Source: Strigamia acuminata (Eukaryota; Arthropoda; Chilopoda; Geophilomorpha; Linotaeniidae). Taken from it: 64,000 nt of DNA. Below are positions 43,581-57,793 of this stretch, one piece after another. The notes below the pieces were generated by a model that saw nothing but the letters and a program-made list of their open reading frames with translations, did no database searches and was not told the DNA's origin. Each line of letters opens with the position of its first letter. The stretch's first letter is position 1. The DNA lies in the NCBI GenBank assembly GCA_949358305.1, contig OX442314.1:39724581-39788580 (forward strand), written 5' to 3'. The translations under genes and the position numbers were made by a program.

Positions 43581-45815
43581 TTAATGGCGCCCTCCATCTC
43601 CCTTCTCCTTCTTCTTCTTCTTCTTCTCCTTCTTCTCCTTCTTCCCCCTGTCGCTCGATTTTCCGACCCCCTTCCCCTTCCACACCTTCCCCCCCTCCAC
43701 TCGCTTCGGTCCCGCCTCGAAGTCGCCGTCGTCGTCGCGCCCTTCTTCACCGTCTTTTCCGCACCTCTCTCCACCACCGTCTTCGTGCTCTTCCGCGGGC
43801 ACGGGCACCTGCAGACCCGGCGCCGAAGATGGCCCCGCGGGCACTGGCGGGACCCCCTCCGCCATAAACGTCAACACGAGCGGCCGGTGTTCCGGCTGAA
43901 AGGAAAAAGGGAAAACGAATAATTAGAACGCGCCGACAACGACACGCGCAGCGGATATACCCACCGGTGATATGTCCCACTTGTGCAGCATCTCGTCCAT
44001 CGTCGCAACAACGACGTTGTCCGTCTGTGGAACGAAGAAAAAGGAAAAACAAAACAAAACAAAACAAATTAATAAATTAATTGATCAAAATTAAATTTTA
44101 CGTAAAAGAGTCGTTTACCTCTCCGATCAAAGACCGAAGTTCGTCGACGACCCATCGCGTGAGCCGAACACTCCCATCCAAATACACCTTGCCCGACAAC
44201 GACCCGTCCCAATCGTTGCGGCGGCGTTTCTTTCGCGGCGGCGAATGGGGAGCACCGCGAGCATGCTGGGTGCCGTCGTCGTCGTCTTCTTCGTCGTCGT
44301 CTTCGTCCTCGTCCTCGTCCTCGGTTCGCCTCCCCTCCTCGTCTTCTCTCTCCTCTTCCTCGCGTATCCACGCCGGGGGGGTGGTCCCGAACCGATGGAC
44401 ATCCAGCCAATGGTCGGCCAGCCCATCGGCGGACGGCGTCGCCGAGCAAAGAGGGCAATGTCCATCCTCGTCTTCGGCGTGCATCCGTTTCAACGTCTAG
44501 AGGAGGACAACAACAACAAGAACAACGTTGACGATAAAATAAAATGAAATAAATAAATAAATAAATAAATAAAGAGAAAGGAAAAAGAGGAAGAAGATGA
44601 AGAAGAAAGCGAACTAGTCGTTCAACTACGGTAGTTCGATATTCACCGAAATCAAAAGACGGGGCTGGCGCGAATACAGCCGCAGCAACCCTCGGGCGGC
44701 CTCGGCCGCGTCGTCCAGGACGGCGTGCCACTTCCGCCAGTGGCGGAAAGCGTCCCGGAAGAAGCTCCCGTACTTCGTCACTTCTATAGAGAAAATTGGA
44801 ATTTGAAATAAATAAATAAATAAATAAATAAATAAACAAACAAATAAATGTTTGTTCGTTCGTCTTGTTTCTTACTGTCCGGGCGGAAAGCGCACATGGC
44901 GCAGTAGTGGGCCTTATTGCCCTCCTTCTCTGGCGCCTCTTTCCCCGACGACGAGGCGCCCTTCGTCCCCCTTCTTCCCCCGCCCCCCGTTCGCTCGTTC
45001 TCTTCTCTCCCCCTCCGCCGTCGCCGCGTTGACGTGCTCCCCGTCGCCCCCTTCACCATCCGGAGCATCCTCGCCTCCATCGCCTCCATCTTCGCTTCCA
45101 CCGCCGCCCCCACCGCCGCCTTAATCCTCGCTTCCGTCACCGCGTCCGTTGTCGCGGCGGCGGCGGCGGCGGCGGCGTCGGTGCCACCGGACAGCTCGTT
45201 GGCGGCGCCGGTGCCACCGGACGACTTGTCGAGCATCGTCGAGCGAGTTCCTTGTGTCTGGAAGAAGCAAAACGACTGATTAAACAGACAATCAAAAACA
45301 AACGAGCGAACAAACGGTATACGAGTATCGACAAAAATTACCGCTTTCGCCACTTTCGCGGCCTTGGTCGCGCGACCATCGGACAACTTCCGCTTTAGAT
45401 TCCGAGGCCGCAGGGTGATGTGCAGCGGTGGCAACCGTTTCGGGGGCGGCGGCGGCGGCGTCGGCGTCGGCGATGACGACTGCGGCGACGAGACCGAAGC
45501 TCGCCCGGAAGACGGCAAAGGCGACTTCGGCGACGTCTGTGGCGTCGACGGCGCCGGAACTCGTTCCGGATGCGCCGGTGATGTGGCGTCTCCGGCGACG
45601 GTCTGCGGGTCCGGGGCGGGTTTGCACGCCCGCTGGATGTCGTTCTCCGACAACCGCTCCACGGGTACGGTGACTCGCTGTAGCAGCACCTCCGACGAAA
45701 GCGGCGCCGTCGCCTCAAACGTCTCCGGCGACGATTGCGGCGAAGACGAAGACGTCGACGCGATTAAGATTGGCGATGGGAATCTCCCGGGCGTCTACCG
45801 AGAAAAGGAGAAAAA

Positions 45816-45855
<40 letters not shown>

Positions 45856-45860
45856 ATGAA

Positions 45861-45895
<35 letters not shown>

Positions 45896-46325
45896 AGAAA
45901 CAAACAAACAAACAAACAAACAAACAAACAAACAAACAAATAAACAAATAAAGTAAATTAAAGTAAAGTAAAGTAAAATAAGGTAAAGTAAAGTAAACTC
46001 GTAAATGAGCGAGTGTGTGAGTACGGACGATCGAGTTGAGACAAGAGAAAATACCTCTCGCGGCCACTCCAGGCTGTTTGTTTGAGGAAAGAACGCGGGT
46101 AAGGAAAAAGAGAAAAAAAAATATAAAAAAAAAGAAATATGCACAAAGTTGGGTGATGGAAATGCCAAAACGTTACCTTCTTCATCCTTTTCCACGCGCT
46201 CCCTCCCGCCCTCGTCTCCCTCTTCACGGCCTTCTTATCGCCTCTCTTCTCTTTCGTCTTTCTGGCGCCCTTTTTCTCTTCCGTCCCCTTCTCCGTTCTC
46301 ACCTCTCCCCCCTCATCATTCGGCT

Positions 46326-46360
<35 letters not shown>

Positions 46361-48427
46361 TCCTCATCCTCCTTCTTCTCCTTCTCCGCCATCATCCTCT
46401 CTTCCTCCTCTTCTTCCTCTTTCTTCTTCTTCTCCGCAATCACCCTCTTTTCCTCCACTTCTTCCTCCTTTTTCTTCTTCTCCGCCATCACCCTCTTTTC
46501 CTCCTCTTCTTCCTCCTTCTTCTTCTCTTCCGCCCTCGCCTTCTTTTCCTCCTCTTTTCTCTTCTTCTTCTCCCTTTTCTCCTTCTTCTTCTTCTTCTTC
46601 TCCTCCTTCTCCTCCTCCTCTTTCTTCTTCTTCTCCGCCATCGCCCTCTCTTCCTCCTCTTCTTCCTCTTTCTTCTTCTTCTCCGCCATCGCCCTCTTTT
46701 CCTTCTCTTTCGCTAACCACCCACGCATCCAATCACTCCTCTCGTCGGCTTCACTCTCGCTCAGCTCCTCGTCGGCCTCGTCATCGCTCTGCCCGTCGTC
46801 GGTGTCACTACTGTCATCCTCACTCTGCTCCCCCTCGGTCTCTTTCGCGTCTCTCTTTTTCCTACAAAAGAGGTGAAATTGTGAGACATTGCGCGCGACC
46901 CGCAAAGAACGCGTCAAACTTACACCGGCGACGCGCCCGTGGACTCCGCGGACCGCCGCTCGCTCATCGCCCGACCCGCGGGCCGCGACAAACCCGGTGC
47001 CAACGCATTCGATGGTTGCTGCTGTTGTCGTGGCGAATCTGGCTGGATCTGGAAAGGAGCGAAACGAGCGGCGGACTAAGAAAATAAAATAAAACGAGCG
47101 TGGGAATGACGATTCTTTCACTCACCGGCGCCGTCGACCGCGACTTCGGACCGCGCAGCATCATCATCGCCGCCTCGAACACCCCAAGTCGTCCGGTCTG
47201 CGACCCGGCCGTTGTTGTCGCCGTCGCCTGCGACTCGAGCGACGCCTGGCTATTCAGGGGCAGCGTGGTGTCCTGCGACTCTTCGTCCTCGTCTTCGCCC
47301 GGGGACCGAGAAAGCTGCGTCACCCGCGAGAAAACGAAATAAACGGGATCGATAAAATAAAATAATTACGCGATAATTCTTTTACTCACCGTCTCGGGTC
47401 CCGCGGGCCGTGGTCGGGGGTCGACCGTCGACGACGACGAGCCCGGCACGACCTGGAAGAAAACAAACGAACAGACAAATATAAGTAAACGAGCGAATTA
47501 AAGAAAAAGGCGGGCGAAAGAAAAGAAAAGAAGGAGTAACTTATGAAACGAGGCGAAACGAAACAGATCCGAGTTGGTCGGATGCGCTCTAACGCTCGTT
47601 CTCGGGCGCTACTTTGACGGCGGACGGGCAAGCGTCGAGGCCTCGGCTCGATTTTTACCGGACTCGAACTTTTTTGTTCGTGCACGTTTCGACCCAAACA
47701 AACCAACAACAATTTCACTCACCGTCGATGGGGATGGCGGCGGTAGTGGCGAATACGTCGGCGATTGCAGTAGCGGCGACGGTAGTGACGATGACAGCGA
47801 CGACCGACTCGCGGACCGTCGCGTGGGCAGCGTGACCTGGAAAGAGGCGGACGAGTTAATAAGATGAAATAATAGTGGGACAAAAATATTTTTTTTTTTT
47901 TTTTTTTTTTTTCTAAACCCACCACCCTGTCGGGTCCTGTCGGACTCGGCACGGGCGCGTTGCCGTCGTCCGGGAAGCGAGGCTGCAACCCTTCGTCGAT
48001 GGACACGACCTGGAAACGAACGAACAAATAAAAAGAAAAAGATAAATAAAAATAAAAGGAAAAATAGAAATAAAAATAAAAATAAGTGGAAAAGTAAGAT
48101 ATAAAGTAACGCGTGAAACAAAACGAAACAAATCGAGGCGATTCTTTCACTCGGCGCTACCTTTGGTTCCTCGGTGGTCGACTCGGACGCCGCCGACGTC
48201 GTCCGCTGCAGCCGCGGCATGTCGGGAACCACCGCCTCGTCGTCGATCGTGGCCTGTAAATAAGCGATCGAATTAATTAAATGAATGGATGAATAGATGG
48301 TTTACGGAACGACTCTTTCACTTACGGGTTTCGCCGCTACAGCCACGGCATCCGTTTCTTCGACCTCGACCTCCGTTCCGATGTTGAGCTCGGTCTCATC
48401 GACTATTTTTTCTTCTTCTTTTTCCAT
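43581..48427 (-). CDS. Gene A, copy 2: paired zinc-finger protein with charged coiled coil (complete)
   Basis: Complete second copy. Exons: 48427-48326, 48253-48161, 48009-47926, 47836-47723, 47452-47390, 47314-47126, 47048-46924, 46861-46177, 45794-45342, 45257-44876, 44783-44647, 44496-44119, 44024-43965, 43895-43581. The stop TAA is at 43581-43583. The last exon adds a Pro/Gly segment and a Lys/Glu tail. It differs from copy 1 by a one-codon deletion in the Lys/Glu coiled coil and a few residues, including Arg to Gln and Arg to Cys in the 453-nt exon and CS to YL after the acidic run. All frames stay open, so neither copy looks decayed. The start ATG directly follows an AG preceded by a pyrimidine tract, so a 5' UTR intron or trans-splice site is possible. 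Confidence 0.82.
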
Positions 48428-49245
48428 CTGGTGTCTACGCGGGAGAAGAAAAATTAAATAAATAAATAATTAAATAAATAAAACAAACGAACAACGTGAA
48501 AATGTGAAAATAAATTGAGTGACAAGCGACGATAAACCGGGAACGAGGGATCGAAGATGGGGCGACAGAACACGTCGCGCGAAATCCGCGAGCGGGACAC
48601 CGAGCCCGCTACCCCGGCCGTTTGCGTCTCGTTATTTTATTTCATTTTATTTTTATTTATTTTTATTAATTAATTAATTAATTAATTAATTAATTAATTA
48701 ATTGATCAGTTAGTTAATTAAAACTAATTAAAAAGAAAAAAAAGTTGAAATGAAGCTGTTCCCGCGATCAAGTTTTCTCGCCGCCATGAGCGACGCGACC
48801 GAAACGCGACCAAACGAATTTGCACGCCGTATTGGCGTACGCTGTTCCGCGTGTACGGGTGCATACGTGTGGTCGCGATCGTGGTTAATAGACCAATTTG
48901 TTTACTCACTCGACAATCGACAGGCAATTGATAAACGTTGTTGGTGCCAAACAATCGCGCGCTAGGGTGCACCGTGGATAAACAAACCCGTGTGACATCT
49001 GGTGACAAGTCCGCGAACAATTTCATTTCATTTCTAACCTACAAGTAGGCGGTTTAATCAAACCAACCATCGGTTTATATTTAAAAAAAAACAAAACAAA
49101 CAAGAGAAAAAAATAAAATAAAATAAAATAAAATAAAATAAAATAAAAGGAGTCGGCGTCAAAGGAAACCGTGGTAGCGGCGCCAACGGGACGAATCCGA
49201 TCTATCAATAAGACGGGCGACCCGGCGCTGGCCGAGGAGGCGCGC

Positions 49246-49285
<40 letters not shown>

Positions 49286-49500
49286 GCTTGTCTGTCTCGT
49301 TTCGAAGTTGACGGATATGTTGGTCGATTTCTTTTGTTTTATCATCTATTTTGTTGTTCATTCCCTCTCTTACACGGTCGCGCCGAAACGTAACGACACC
49401 ACCGCCCCTCGTTACGTCGTTCCCGGCAGCCGTCGCTCGCCCGACGCGCCCTCGCGCGCTCCCGTGTCCCCCGCACGCGCCTAAACGCGGTCACGTCGCA

Positions 49501-49795
49501 GAAGCGCGCCGATCCAGTGCCCTGATCAAAGACGTTTTGTTTCGATTTTATCGTCGCTGCGTGAGGAGAAGACAAAGACGACGACGACGACGACGACGAA
49601 GTTCGGAAAGAGAGTCGAGAGGCTGACGAGGAAGATGCGGGAGAAGACAAAAGTGGTCGCGTTGAAGTTGAACTTGACGAGGAAGAGGCTCGGGGGCCCG
49701 GGGACCGACCTGTACGAGTTGGGAGCGGATGAGTTGGAGACGGTGGACGACAAGGACGAGTCGTTTGTTTGTAATAATAACGATGTAATGATGTA
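49501..49795 (+). CDS. Gene G, copy 2: possible terminal exon of a basic protein
   Basis: Copy-2 equivalent of 5648-5942 with the same open frame and stop. Reasoning and doubts are as for copy 1; the lack of disruptive changes adds little because the copies are so young. Confidence 0.33.
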
Positions 49796-49927
49796 ATAAT
49801 AATAATAATAACAACAAAAACAACAACAACAACAATTACAATGGTTAATGTGGATTTATTTATTTTTTTTTTATTTTATTTATTTTTTTTTTTTATATAT
49901 TTGAGACAATACAATAAAAGAAAAAGA

Positions 49928-50428
49928 TCAAATTAACGAAATCCTGTGCGCCTCCGTCCAATGGCCAATCAGGTTGTCTGGAGAGGGTGTCTCCGCACAA
50001 AACGGACAGCGTCTGCCGCGTTGGTGCACCTGCCCCAATATCTAAAAGAGGGGGGGGGAAGGGAGGAAGAAACGAATTAGTTGGTTGGTTAACTAGACGA
50101 AGGAGTTAAATGCTCACCAACGCTAGATGAGCGGGCTCGCGCGAATACATTCGTAGCAATCCCCGGATGGCCTCGTCCGCACCTTCACGGATGTCGTGTC
50201 GCTGTCGCCAGTGGCGGAAGATGTCCATGTAAAAGTAGCCGTCCGGGTCTGAAATAAATAAGAAAAATAAAAATAAAATAAAATAAAAGAAAATGAAAAA
50301 ATAAAAAGAAAATGGACGACTAATAAGTAGATAAATAGATGTTTCTCACCGTTTGGGTGCTCGCCGCACAAAACGCAGTAATACGACCTACCGCCCTCTT
50401 CTCTGTGTGGTGCTGGTGCTCCGTTCAT
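49928..50428 (-). CDS. Gene B, copy 2: small paired zinc-finger protein (107 aa)
   Basis: Same three-exon model as copy 1, with all four Cys and four His positions kept. The only length change noticed is an extra G in an intronic poly-G run. No disabling change seen. Confidence 0.78.
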
Positions 50429-50522
50429 CTTTCTTTCTTCCGTGTGGGAGACGAATAAAGAATTAATTAATTAATTGAAAATAAATTGGAAAGGGAGATC
50501 ACACAAAGCATCAAACTTACTC

Positions 50523-50581
<59 letters not shown>

Positions 50582-50821
50582 AACGAAGACGATGTGGCGA
50601 CGGGGACCGGGCGGATGATGAAACGCGCACTTGATCCACGTTGTCGTGACACTTGATGTCGAGACCGCAAACCATTTCGTCTGGACTACGGAGCGCCCGG
50701 AGATGCGCTGTACCGCGCTCGGTACAACGAGGAATTGTACGCGGGCGCGTGTGTGCAAAACATGCGGTCGATTAGCGACGTTCCCTCCGATATGCACTCG
50801 CCGAGTGAACGGGGTCGGCAT

Positions 50822-51303
50822 CCCACGCCGAGAGAACCGTGCCGGAGAAAGAAAGTTGGAGTCGAAGCCAGCAAACGAGACTACCGGGAAACATCACGAC
50901 CATCGTTGCGAACAACGTTGGCACGACAAAGACTTTAAAAAGACAGGCACGCTCGGGCACCCGGTGGAAGGCGAATCCTCTCGATGGCGCGTCCCATGCC
51001 GAGGGAACCGTGCCGGAGAAAGAAAGTTGGAGTCGAAGCCAGGCGGCCGAATTCCGCCACCCGGAAGTGCGTTCGTGTCCAGTTGATCGGGGACGGAAAG
51101 AAGATCGTGGCTTGCGCGCCCAGAGACGGATGTTTGTTTGAATTTTAACGAGATGGAAAACGACGGAGTTTTGGTTGCCGGATTCGGTCGTAGCGGGGCA
51201 CGCCGTTGGTGATGTTCCCGGCGCGCGATTCAAAGTGGTCAAAGTCGCTAATGTTTCGTTGTTGGCTTTGTACGGGGAGAAAAAGGAAAGACCGAGGTCT
51301 TAA
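50822..51303 (+). pseudogene. Relic of unknown gene F, copy 2
   Basis: Copy-2 equivalent of the X and Y relic with its flanking 50-bp direct repeats. It carries the same two single-base deletions, so the decay predates the large duplication. Confidence 0.55.
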
Positions 51304-51552
51304 AATGTGTTTGTTTTTTTTTTTTGTTTGTTTGCTTGTTTAGTGGCAAATTTGAATTCGATCGAGTTTCAAAAATAAATCGATCGAAACGTTAAAAACG
51401 AGACTTTAACGTAGAATTTCTCATTCGTTTTAATGGCGGCAACGACTTTTTGATCGGACGACACTATCGTTTATTACAAACAAACAACGGGGTGGCGAGT
51501 AAACCGAGTGACTTCGGGCGCCGCGTTAGCATCCAAGAAACAATTAGCTCAC

Positions 51553-51810
51553 CCGCGTGTTCGTCATCTTTGCTCGCCGCCGAGAGGATTTGCCTTCCAT
51601 CGGGTGCCCGAGCGTGTCTGTCTTTTTCGAAGTCTTCGTCGCGCCAAACGTTGTTCGCGACGATGATCACGATGTTTCCTCGCAGTTCGCCGACCTCGCG
51701 GTTTACCCGCTTCGCTCGTTGGATACGGAAGGTCGATCGGTTTATTTTTGAATTTTGGTCGCCGAGTTCGAATTTGCCGCCGAATTTGTTCGCGCGGTCT
51801 CTCGCCGTAA
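51553..51810 (-). CDS. Gene F exon X', copy 2
   Basis: Copy-2 equivalent of 7700-7957 with the frame and GTGAGC donor kept. Confidence 0.4.
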
Positions 51811-51948
51811 TATGTTTTGTTTCTTTTTTTTTTTCTTTCTTGATTTTCTGTTTAATTTTTATTTATTTATTTATTTATTTATTTTTTTATTTATTAATTA
51901 ATTAATTTATTTTTTTTTTTTACGAACCAAAAAAAAAAAAAACACATT

Positions 51949-52107
51949 TTAAGACCTCGGTCTTTCCTTTTTCTCCCCGTACAAAGCCAACAACGAAACA
52001 TTTGCGACTTTGGCCACTTTGAATCGCGCGCCGGGAACATCACCAATGGCGTGCCCCGCTACAACCGAATCCGGCAACCAAAACTCCGTCGTCCGCCTCG
52101 TTAAATA
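51949..52107 (-). CDS. Gene F exon Y', copy 2
   Basis: Copy-2 equivalent of 8097-8255, ending in TAA at 51949-51951. Confidence 0.4.
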   Translation of the reverse strand, partial: YLTRRTTEFWLPDSVVAGHAIGDVPGARFKVAKVANVSLLALYGEKKERPRS

Positions 52108-52299
52108 ACAACTACGATTAATGTGGATTTTTTTTTATTTTTATTTTTATTTTTATTCTTATTTTTTTTATTTTTAATTAATTAAAACAAATAAAAAGAA
52201 ATGAAGAAGAAGTCATACAATACAAAAAAAAACAAAAAAACAAAAAAACAAAAAAAGGTCAAATAAAATCGAATGCACGGTCCACCGATGCTGTCTCCG

Positions 52300-52817
52300 T
52301 CATCCCTGGTGGGCGGTCGGTGCTTGAAATCTATGCGCTTCCACCCAATGGGTAGAGAGATCCTCGAAAAAGGGTGTTTCCGCGCAAAACGGACAGCGTC
52401 CGTCGTTGTGTCGGTACACCCGTCTCAGTGCCTTGAAAAAAAAATAAAAAATAAAAAAAAATAAATTAGTTGACTAGTTAACTCGGCGAAGAAACTAAAA
52501 GCTCACCAATGCCAAACGAACGGGGTCGCGCGAATGGATTCGTAGCAGCCCTCGGGTGGAATCGTCCGCATCTCCGCCGATGTTATGGTACCGTCGCCAG
52601 TGACGAAAGGCATCTTTACAGAAAACACCGTTCGGTTCTGAAACGAGAAAAAATTAAAATCAAATAAAATATACATAATTAAAAAATAAATAAATAAATA
52701 AATTGAACAACTGATAAGTAAATAAATGGATGTTTGTTTCTTACTGTCGGGGTATTTACCGCAGCACAAAGCGCAGTAATGTGACTTGTCGCCCTCTGCA
52801 TGCTGCGCTCCTTCCAT
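52300..52817 (-). CDS. Gene C, copy 2: small paired zinc-finger protein (111 aa)
   Basis: Same model as 8448-8965 with every putative zinc ligand kept; TGA at 52300-52302. Confidence 0.78.
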
Positions 52818-54250
52818 CTTTCTTCTGTGTGGGAGACGAGTAGAGAATTGAAAATAAATTGGAGAGAGAAACCACACAAAACACCAAACTTACCAACGGA
52901 GACGAAGTGCCGATGAAAACCGGGAGGAAAATGAAACACTCGCGCGATATACGCTGTCGGACCAACGTGCGCGTTTGTCGTGACATCTGGTGTCGAGCTC
53001 GCAAACCATTTCGTGGCCGCGCGAGTCGAGGCCGTCGACTTCGAGTGGTAGCCGAGACCGTAAATGAATTCGCTTTTACCGCGACGAATCTCGCGCGACC
53101 GCGACTCCGCAAAAATACCGTATATGGCCCGTAACGGCCCGCCGACGGTCCCGTAACGGTCCCGTCACGACCCCGTCAACGGCTTGTACGGGCCGTGATG
53201 GGGTCGTGACGGGACCGTCGGCGGCCCGTTAACGGACCGTGCGGGCCGTTACGGGATCGTGACGGTCCCGTCACGATCCCGTCAACGGCTTGTACGGGCC
53301 GTTACGAGATCGTGACGGTCCCGTTGGCGGCTCGTTAACGGCCCGTACAAGCCGTTGACGGGATCGTGACGGTCCCGTCACGATCCCGTAACGGCTCGCA
53401 CGGGCCGTTAACGGGCCGCCGACGGTCCCGTGACGGTCCCGTAACGGCCTTCGTTCCCGGACTTCGGCTCGCCGACGGCCCGTACGACCTCATGCGGGCC
53501 GTTAACGGCCCGTTAACGGGCCGCCGACGGTCCCGTCACGATCCCGTAACGGCCCGTCATGATCCCGTAACGGGCTGAAAACGGGAAAACTGAGGGAGTC
53601 GGGTGCGAGACCACGTGACCCGGAGTGTGGTTTTTGGGGGCGAGGGCCGTCCTCCGACCGCGCCGTGACGCGCCCCGAGTCGGATCAAGAGTCACGGCGC
53701 GTCGCGGCGCTTTCGGAGCACGCGACCCGATCCCCCCCCTCCCTCCCGTCACAAAAACCACGTTTTAGCGAAACCCTTGACCGGTCACAAAACCCACCGA
53801 ACACCGAAAAGCAACGAACAAAACGCGCTCGGTCGCACGAACTACTCGGCCAAAACAACATCCGCAAATTCCGCATCGCAGTCGCGATCAACGAAACAAC
53901 GTATAGGCCGCCGTAATGTTAAAAAGCGGGACCCTTTCGCCCCCGACAAAATCCGCACACATACCCCAAGGTTAAACGAGCGTTTCATTCGCCCATTTAT
54001 CCGTCGGTCTCTTCTAGGCCATGGCGGACGGTTTTCCCAAAACTGACGCGGACGCGCGTGTGTGGGTCGCCACGACAACATCGCCCTCTTCCTTCTCGCT
54101 TCGACGGACGACTGTGTGTGTTCGCTCAATCCGCGACGTCTTCACGACCGAACACGTGTCAATTTTGGACAGCCGACTGGCCGATTAATTCTGTTTCGTT
54201 TTATTTTATTATATTTTATTGTATTTTATTTCATTTTTCCATTTTTATTA

Positions 54251-54300
<50 letters not shown>

Positions 54301-54456
54301 TAACAACAACAAAAACAAAGGCGATGACGACGTATTGTCGGTGCCAACGAGGAAAAAAAAAAAAAAAAACAAAAAAAAAAAAGAAGAAGAATTGAAAACA
54401 AATGAAACAGGGATAAATAAAAACGAACGAATTAACTAATTAATTAATCGATCAAT

Positions 54457-55547
54457 TTATTGGTCCACCGGTCGATCGGTCGCGTCGGGGCGCGTTGGAG
54501 CGATGGCCCGGTGCTCGCGGTACCCACTCGTCGTGGCCGTGGCCGCGTCCATCGCCTCGTCCGACTCGGATCGCTCTCGGGTTTCGGTCGGTCCTTCGGC
54601 AACGACAATGGTGGCTGGCGGTTGGTCGTCGGGCTCTCGGGTCGGCGAGTGACTCAACTGGGGACAAGTAAAGTAAAGTAAAGTAAAGTAAAGTAAAGTA
54701 AAATAAAACAAAGTAAATGGAAAATAAATTGGCCGGGGTGGGACGGTGTCTAATCGAAATCGAGTTTGACCCCGTGCGCCGTGAAATGGGAAGGGGGGAA
54801 AGAGAGAGAGACAGAGACAGACAGACACTCACGTGTTCTTGTCTCGGGCGCTTCTCGAGATCCAACGCCTTTTTTTTTAAGTCCTCCACCTCCACGTCAT
54901 GAGCCGACTCCGACTCCGGCTCCGACTCGAGTGGTCGTCGTTGTTGTTGCTGCCACTGCTGCCACTGCTGCTCTCGCTCCCGCTCCCACTGCTGCTCCGA
55001 CTGCTCCAGCTCCAATCGCTCCCGCTCCAATCCCTCCCACTCTCGCTGCTCCCGCTCTCGTTGCTCCCGCTCCTGTCGACGCCACGCCCGCCGATAGACC
55101 GCGCTTTCTCGGTCCAACTGTTCGAGACGCAAATGGATTTGGCGCTGGTGGGACACCTCTTGTAGTCTCAACCGCTCATCAAGTTCTCTCTTCTTCGCCT
55201 CCAACCGTCTTCGCATCTCTCGCTTGAACCTCTCCAACTCGTCGTCCGTGGTTCGACGCAGTTGTCGTTGCTCCTCTCCCAGCTGGTTTCCCAGCGCCCA
55301 CAGGAGCCGCGCGGTCGACGGCGGCTCTTCCTCCCCCTCCTCTCCTTCCTTCTTTTCGAACGGCAGCTCGAATTCGACCGCCCCAGTCTAGAGAGAACGA
55401 AGGAACGAACGAATGAACAAAAATATTGCGCCGGGTAACGCGGGGCAACGCGAAAATTTTTACTCACTTCGACCTCGAGTTTGACTCCTCGTTTAACGTC
55501 GCGCAACATGGCGGCGTCGATCTCGGTTAGGTCTTCGTCGTCGTTGT

Positions 55548-55586
<39 letters not shown>

Positions 55587-55782
55587 CAACGACAGCGCCA
55601 TTGCCGTCTTCTTCGTCGTCGTCGGTGATGTCAACCTGAAAGCAAAATTTTAAGCGGGGCGACGTGACACGTCGAAGAAAATAAACGCGCTCACCGTGAC
55701 CGAAGAAAATAAACGCGCTCACCGTGACGACGGGAATGGGCGGCCATCTCGGATCCTCGTTTCGTTCGCGGTTCGGTTCCAT
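54457..55782 (-). CDS. Gene H, copy 2: coiled-coil protein with duplicated splice donor
   Basis: Same gene as 10605-11902. After exon 1 the segment CGAAGAAAATAAACGCGCTC and eight more bases are tandemly duplicated (28 bp, about 55700-55727). This gives two GTGAGC donors 28 nt apart. Using the original (inner) donor keeps the 327-aa product; the new donor would shift the frame. Other exons look intact. Confidence 0.72.
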
Positions 55783-56003
55783 CTGAAAAACGGAACGAAA
55801 AGTTGACGCCGACTGACGAGAACGAAATGGTTGTCGCGGTAATAGCGTTGGAGAAACTTACCACGTTGTGTATGTATGTATGTATGTATGTATGTATGTA
55901 TGTATGTATGTATGTATGAATGGATAAATGTCTGTCGGTCGTCGAACGAAGTTGGTCGCAAAACGCAGACGTCGCGTGGTCGGGAAAAGTGCACTCACTC
56001 ACA

Positions 56004-56058
<55 letters not shown>

Positions 56059-56225
56059 GCGAGATGTGACGCTAGAGCATGTCGGTCGACCGGTGACGCG
56101 AAAAAGATTAATGGCAATAACTGACAACTAATAATTAATAATCAATAATTAATTAATAATCGACGATTAATAATCAATAACCGATAATGATTAGTAATAA
56201 CGACAAACGTCGTCATCGAAAATAG

Positions 56226-56486
56226 CGACGCTTTGTCTCCGGGCCCGGGTGGCCGAGCGGGCAGAGTTACCTGCCGTACGGAGTTGTGGATCGAGGGTTC
56301 GAATCCCGCTCCCGCGAGTTTTCGTTTCTGGCAAAGCTGTATTGTCAAACACGCATTCCATTGACATTGCCATACATTGTGCCGTTTCAGTTTGGTCCCT
56401 TCTTCGTTTCAGATAGTGATGGTGAACACTCTCCCGCGAGGTTGCGGGAGGGTGGGGGGGAGTCGAAAGATTCGGCTCTCCTTTTA
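56226..56486 (+). mobile_element. tRNA-derived SINE, copy S1 in copy 2
   Basis: Copy-2 equivalent of 12370-12630, with A and B boxes unchanged. It reflects the large duplication, not a separate insertion. Confidence 0.7.
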
Positions 56487-56734
56487 TTTCTTCGTTTTAT
56501 TTTTTTATTTTCATTTACCGTTCTCATCTTTATTTTCATTCTCGTTTTTTATTTTCGTTTACATGTTTCTATTTTTATTTCCACGGTGTGTCGGGAGGGC
56601 GCGCGAAAACCTACTCGCCCAATCTCCGTGGTCGCATTTTCCAAATTTTGTCACTGGATTTCGCGCTTGCGGTGGGGATGGGCGCGCGCAGGCTCCGTCG
56701 TCGTGCCAGAAACTCCACTGTGTGATGTAGTCGC

Positions 56735-56765
<31 letters not shown>

Positions 56766-56940
56766 ACCTAAACCACCACCACCACCACCACCACCACCAT
56801 CGTCGTCTCTTCTCTCCTTTTCTTTTAATTTTTGTTAATTTTTGTTAATTTTTGTTAATTTTGTAATTTTGTAATTTTGTAATTTTGTAATTTTGTAATT
56901 TTTGAAATTTTTATTTTTAACTTTTGAATGTACAAATGTA

Positions 56941-56979
<39 letters not shown>

Positions 56980-57057
56980 ATACAAATAATCAGACTTTAT
57001 TCTTCAGTCTTAAAAATATAAAAAAAATAAAAAAAAAAAATATTGTAAACCACTCGT

Positions 57058-57458
57058 TTACGGTCCACGGGGAAATAAATAAATAAATAAATACATAAAT
57101 GAATGAATGAATGAATGAATAATTAGAATCGAAGAGTGGCTGTCGTCGTCGTCGTCGCCGCCGTCGCCGCCGGTCCTCTCCTCGCCACCTTTACCACCGG
57201 TCGCCCCTTTGTCGTCGCCTTCGTCGTCCACCGGCTCCGTATCATCGGCCATCGCTCCCATCCACTTCTTCTCCACCCTCTCCAACATGTTCTCGAATCG
57301 TTCCTCCGTTCTCGCCAGCATCGCTTCCAATTTTGCCTCCGTCCTCGCCATCATCTTCTCGACCATCGCCTCCAGCGCCGTCTCCTCGCTCTTCTTTTCA
57401 CTCGGTGTCGGTGGCGGCGGCGGCGGCGGTGGTCGCGCAGACGCACCCCCTCGACGCA
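57058..57458 (-). CDS. Gene I, copy 2: terminal exon of an unknown protein
   Basis: Copy-2 equivalent of 13201-13601 with the same frame, stop and acceptor. Confidence 0.5.
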
Positions 57459-57483
57459 ACTAGCGAAAAAAAAAAAAAAAAAA

Positions 57484-57636
<153 letters not shown>

Positions 57637-57722
57637 TGAGAGAGAGAGTGCACTGTTCACGCGCCCACATGCGTGAACAGTGCACTCGCCCTCCGCGCCC
57701 CGTCGGCGTAGGCGCCGGCCGT

Positions 57723-57760
<38 letters not shown>

Positions 57761-57793
57761 GCCCGGGAATCGCCCTTCCGCCCGTCACCGAAT

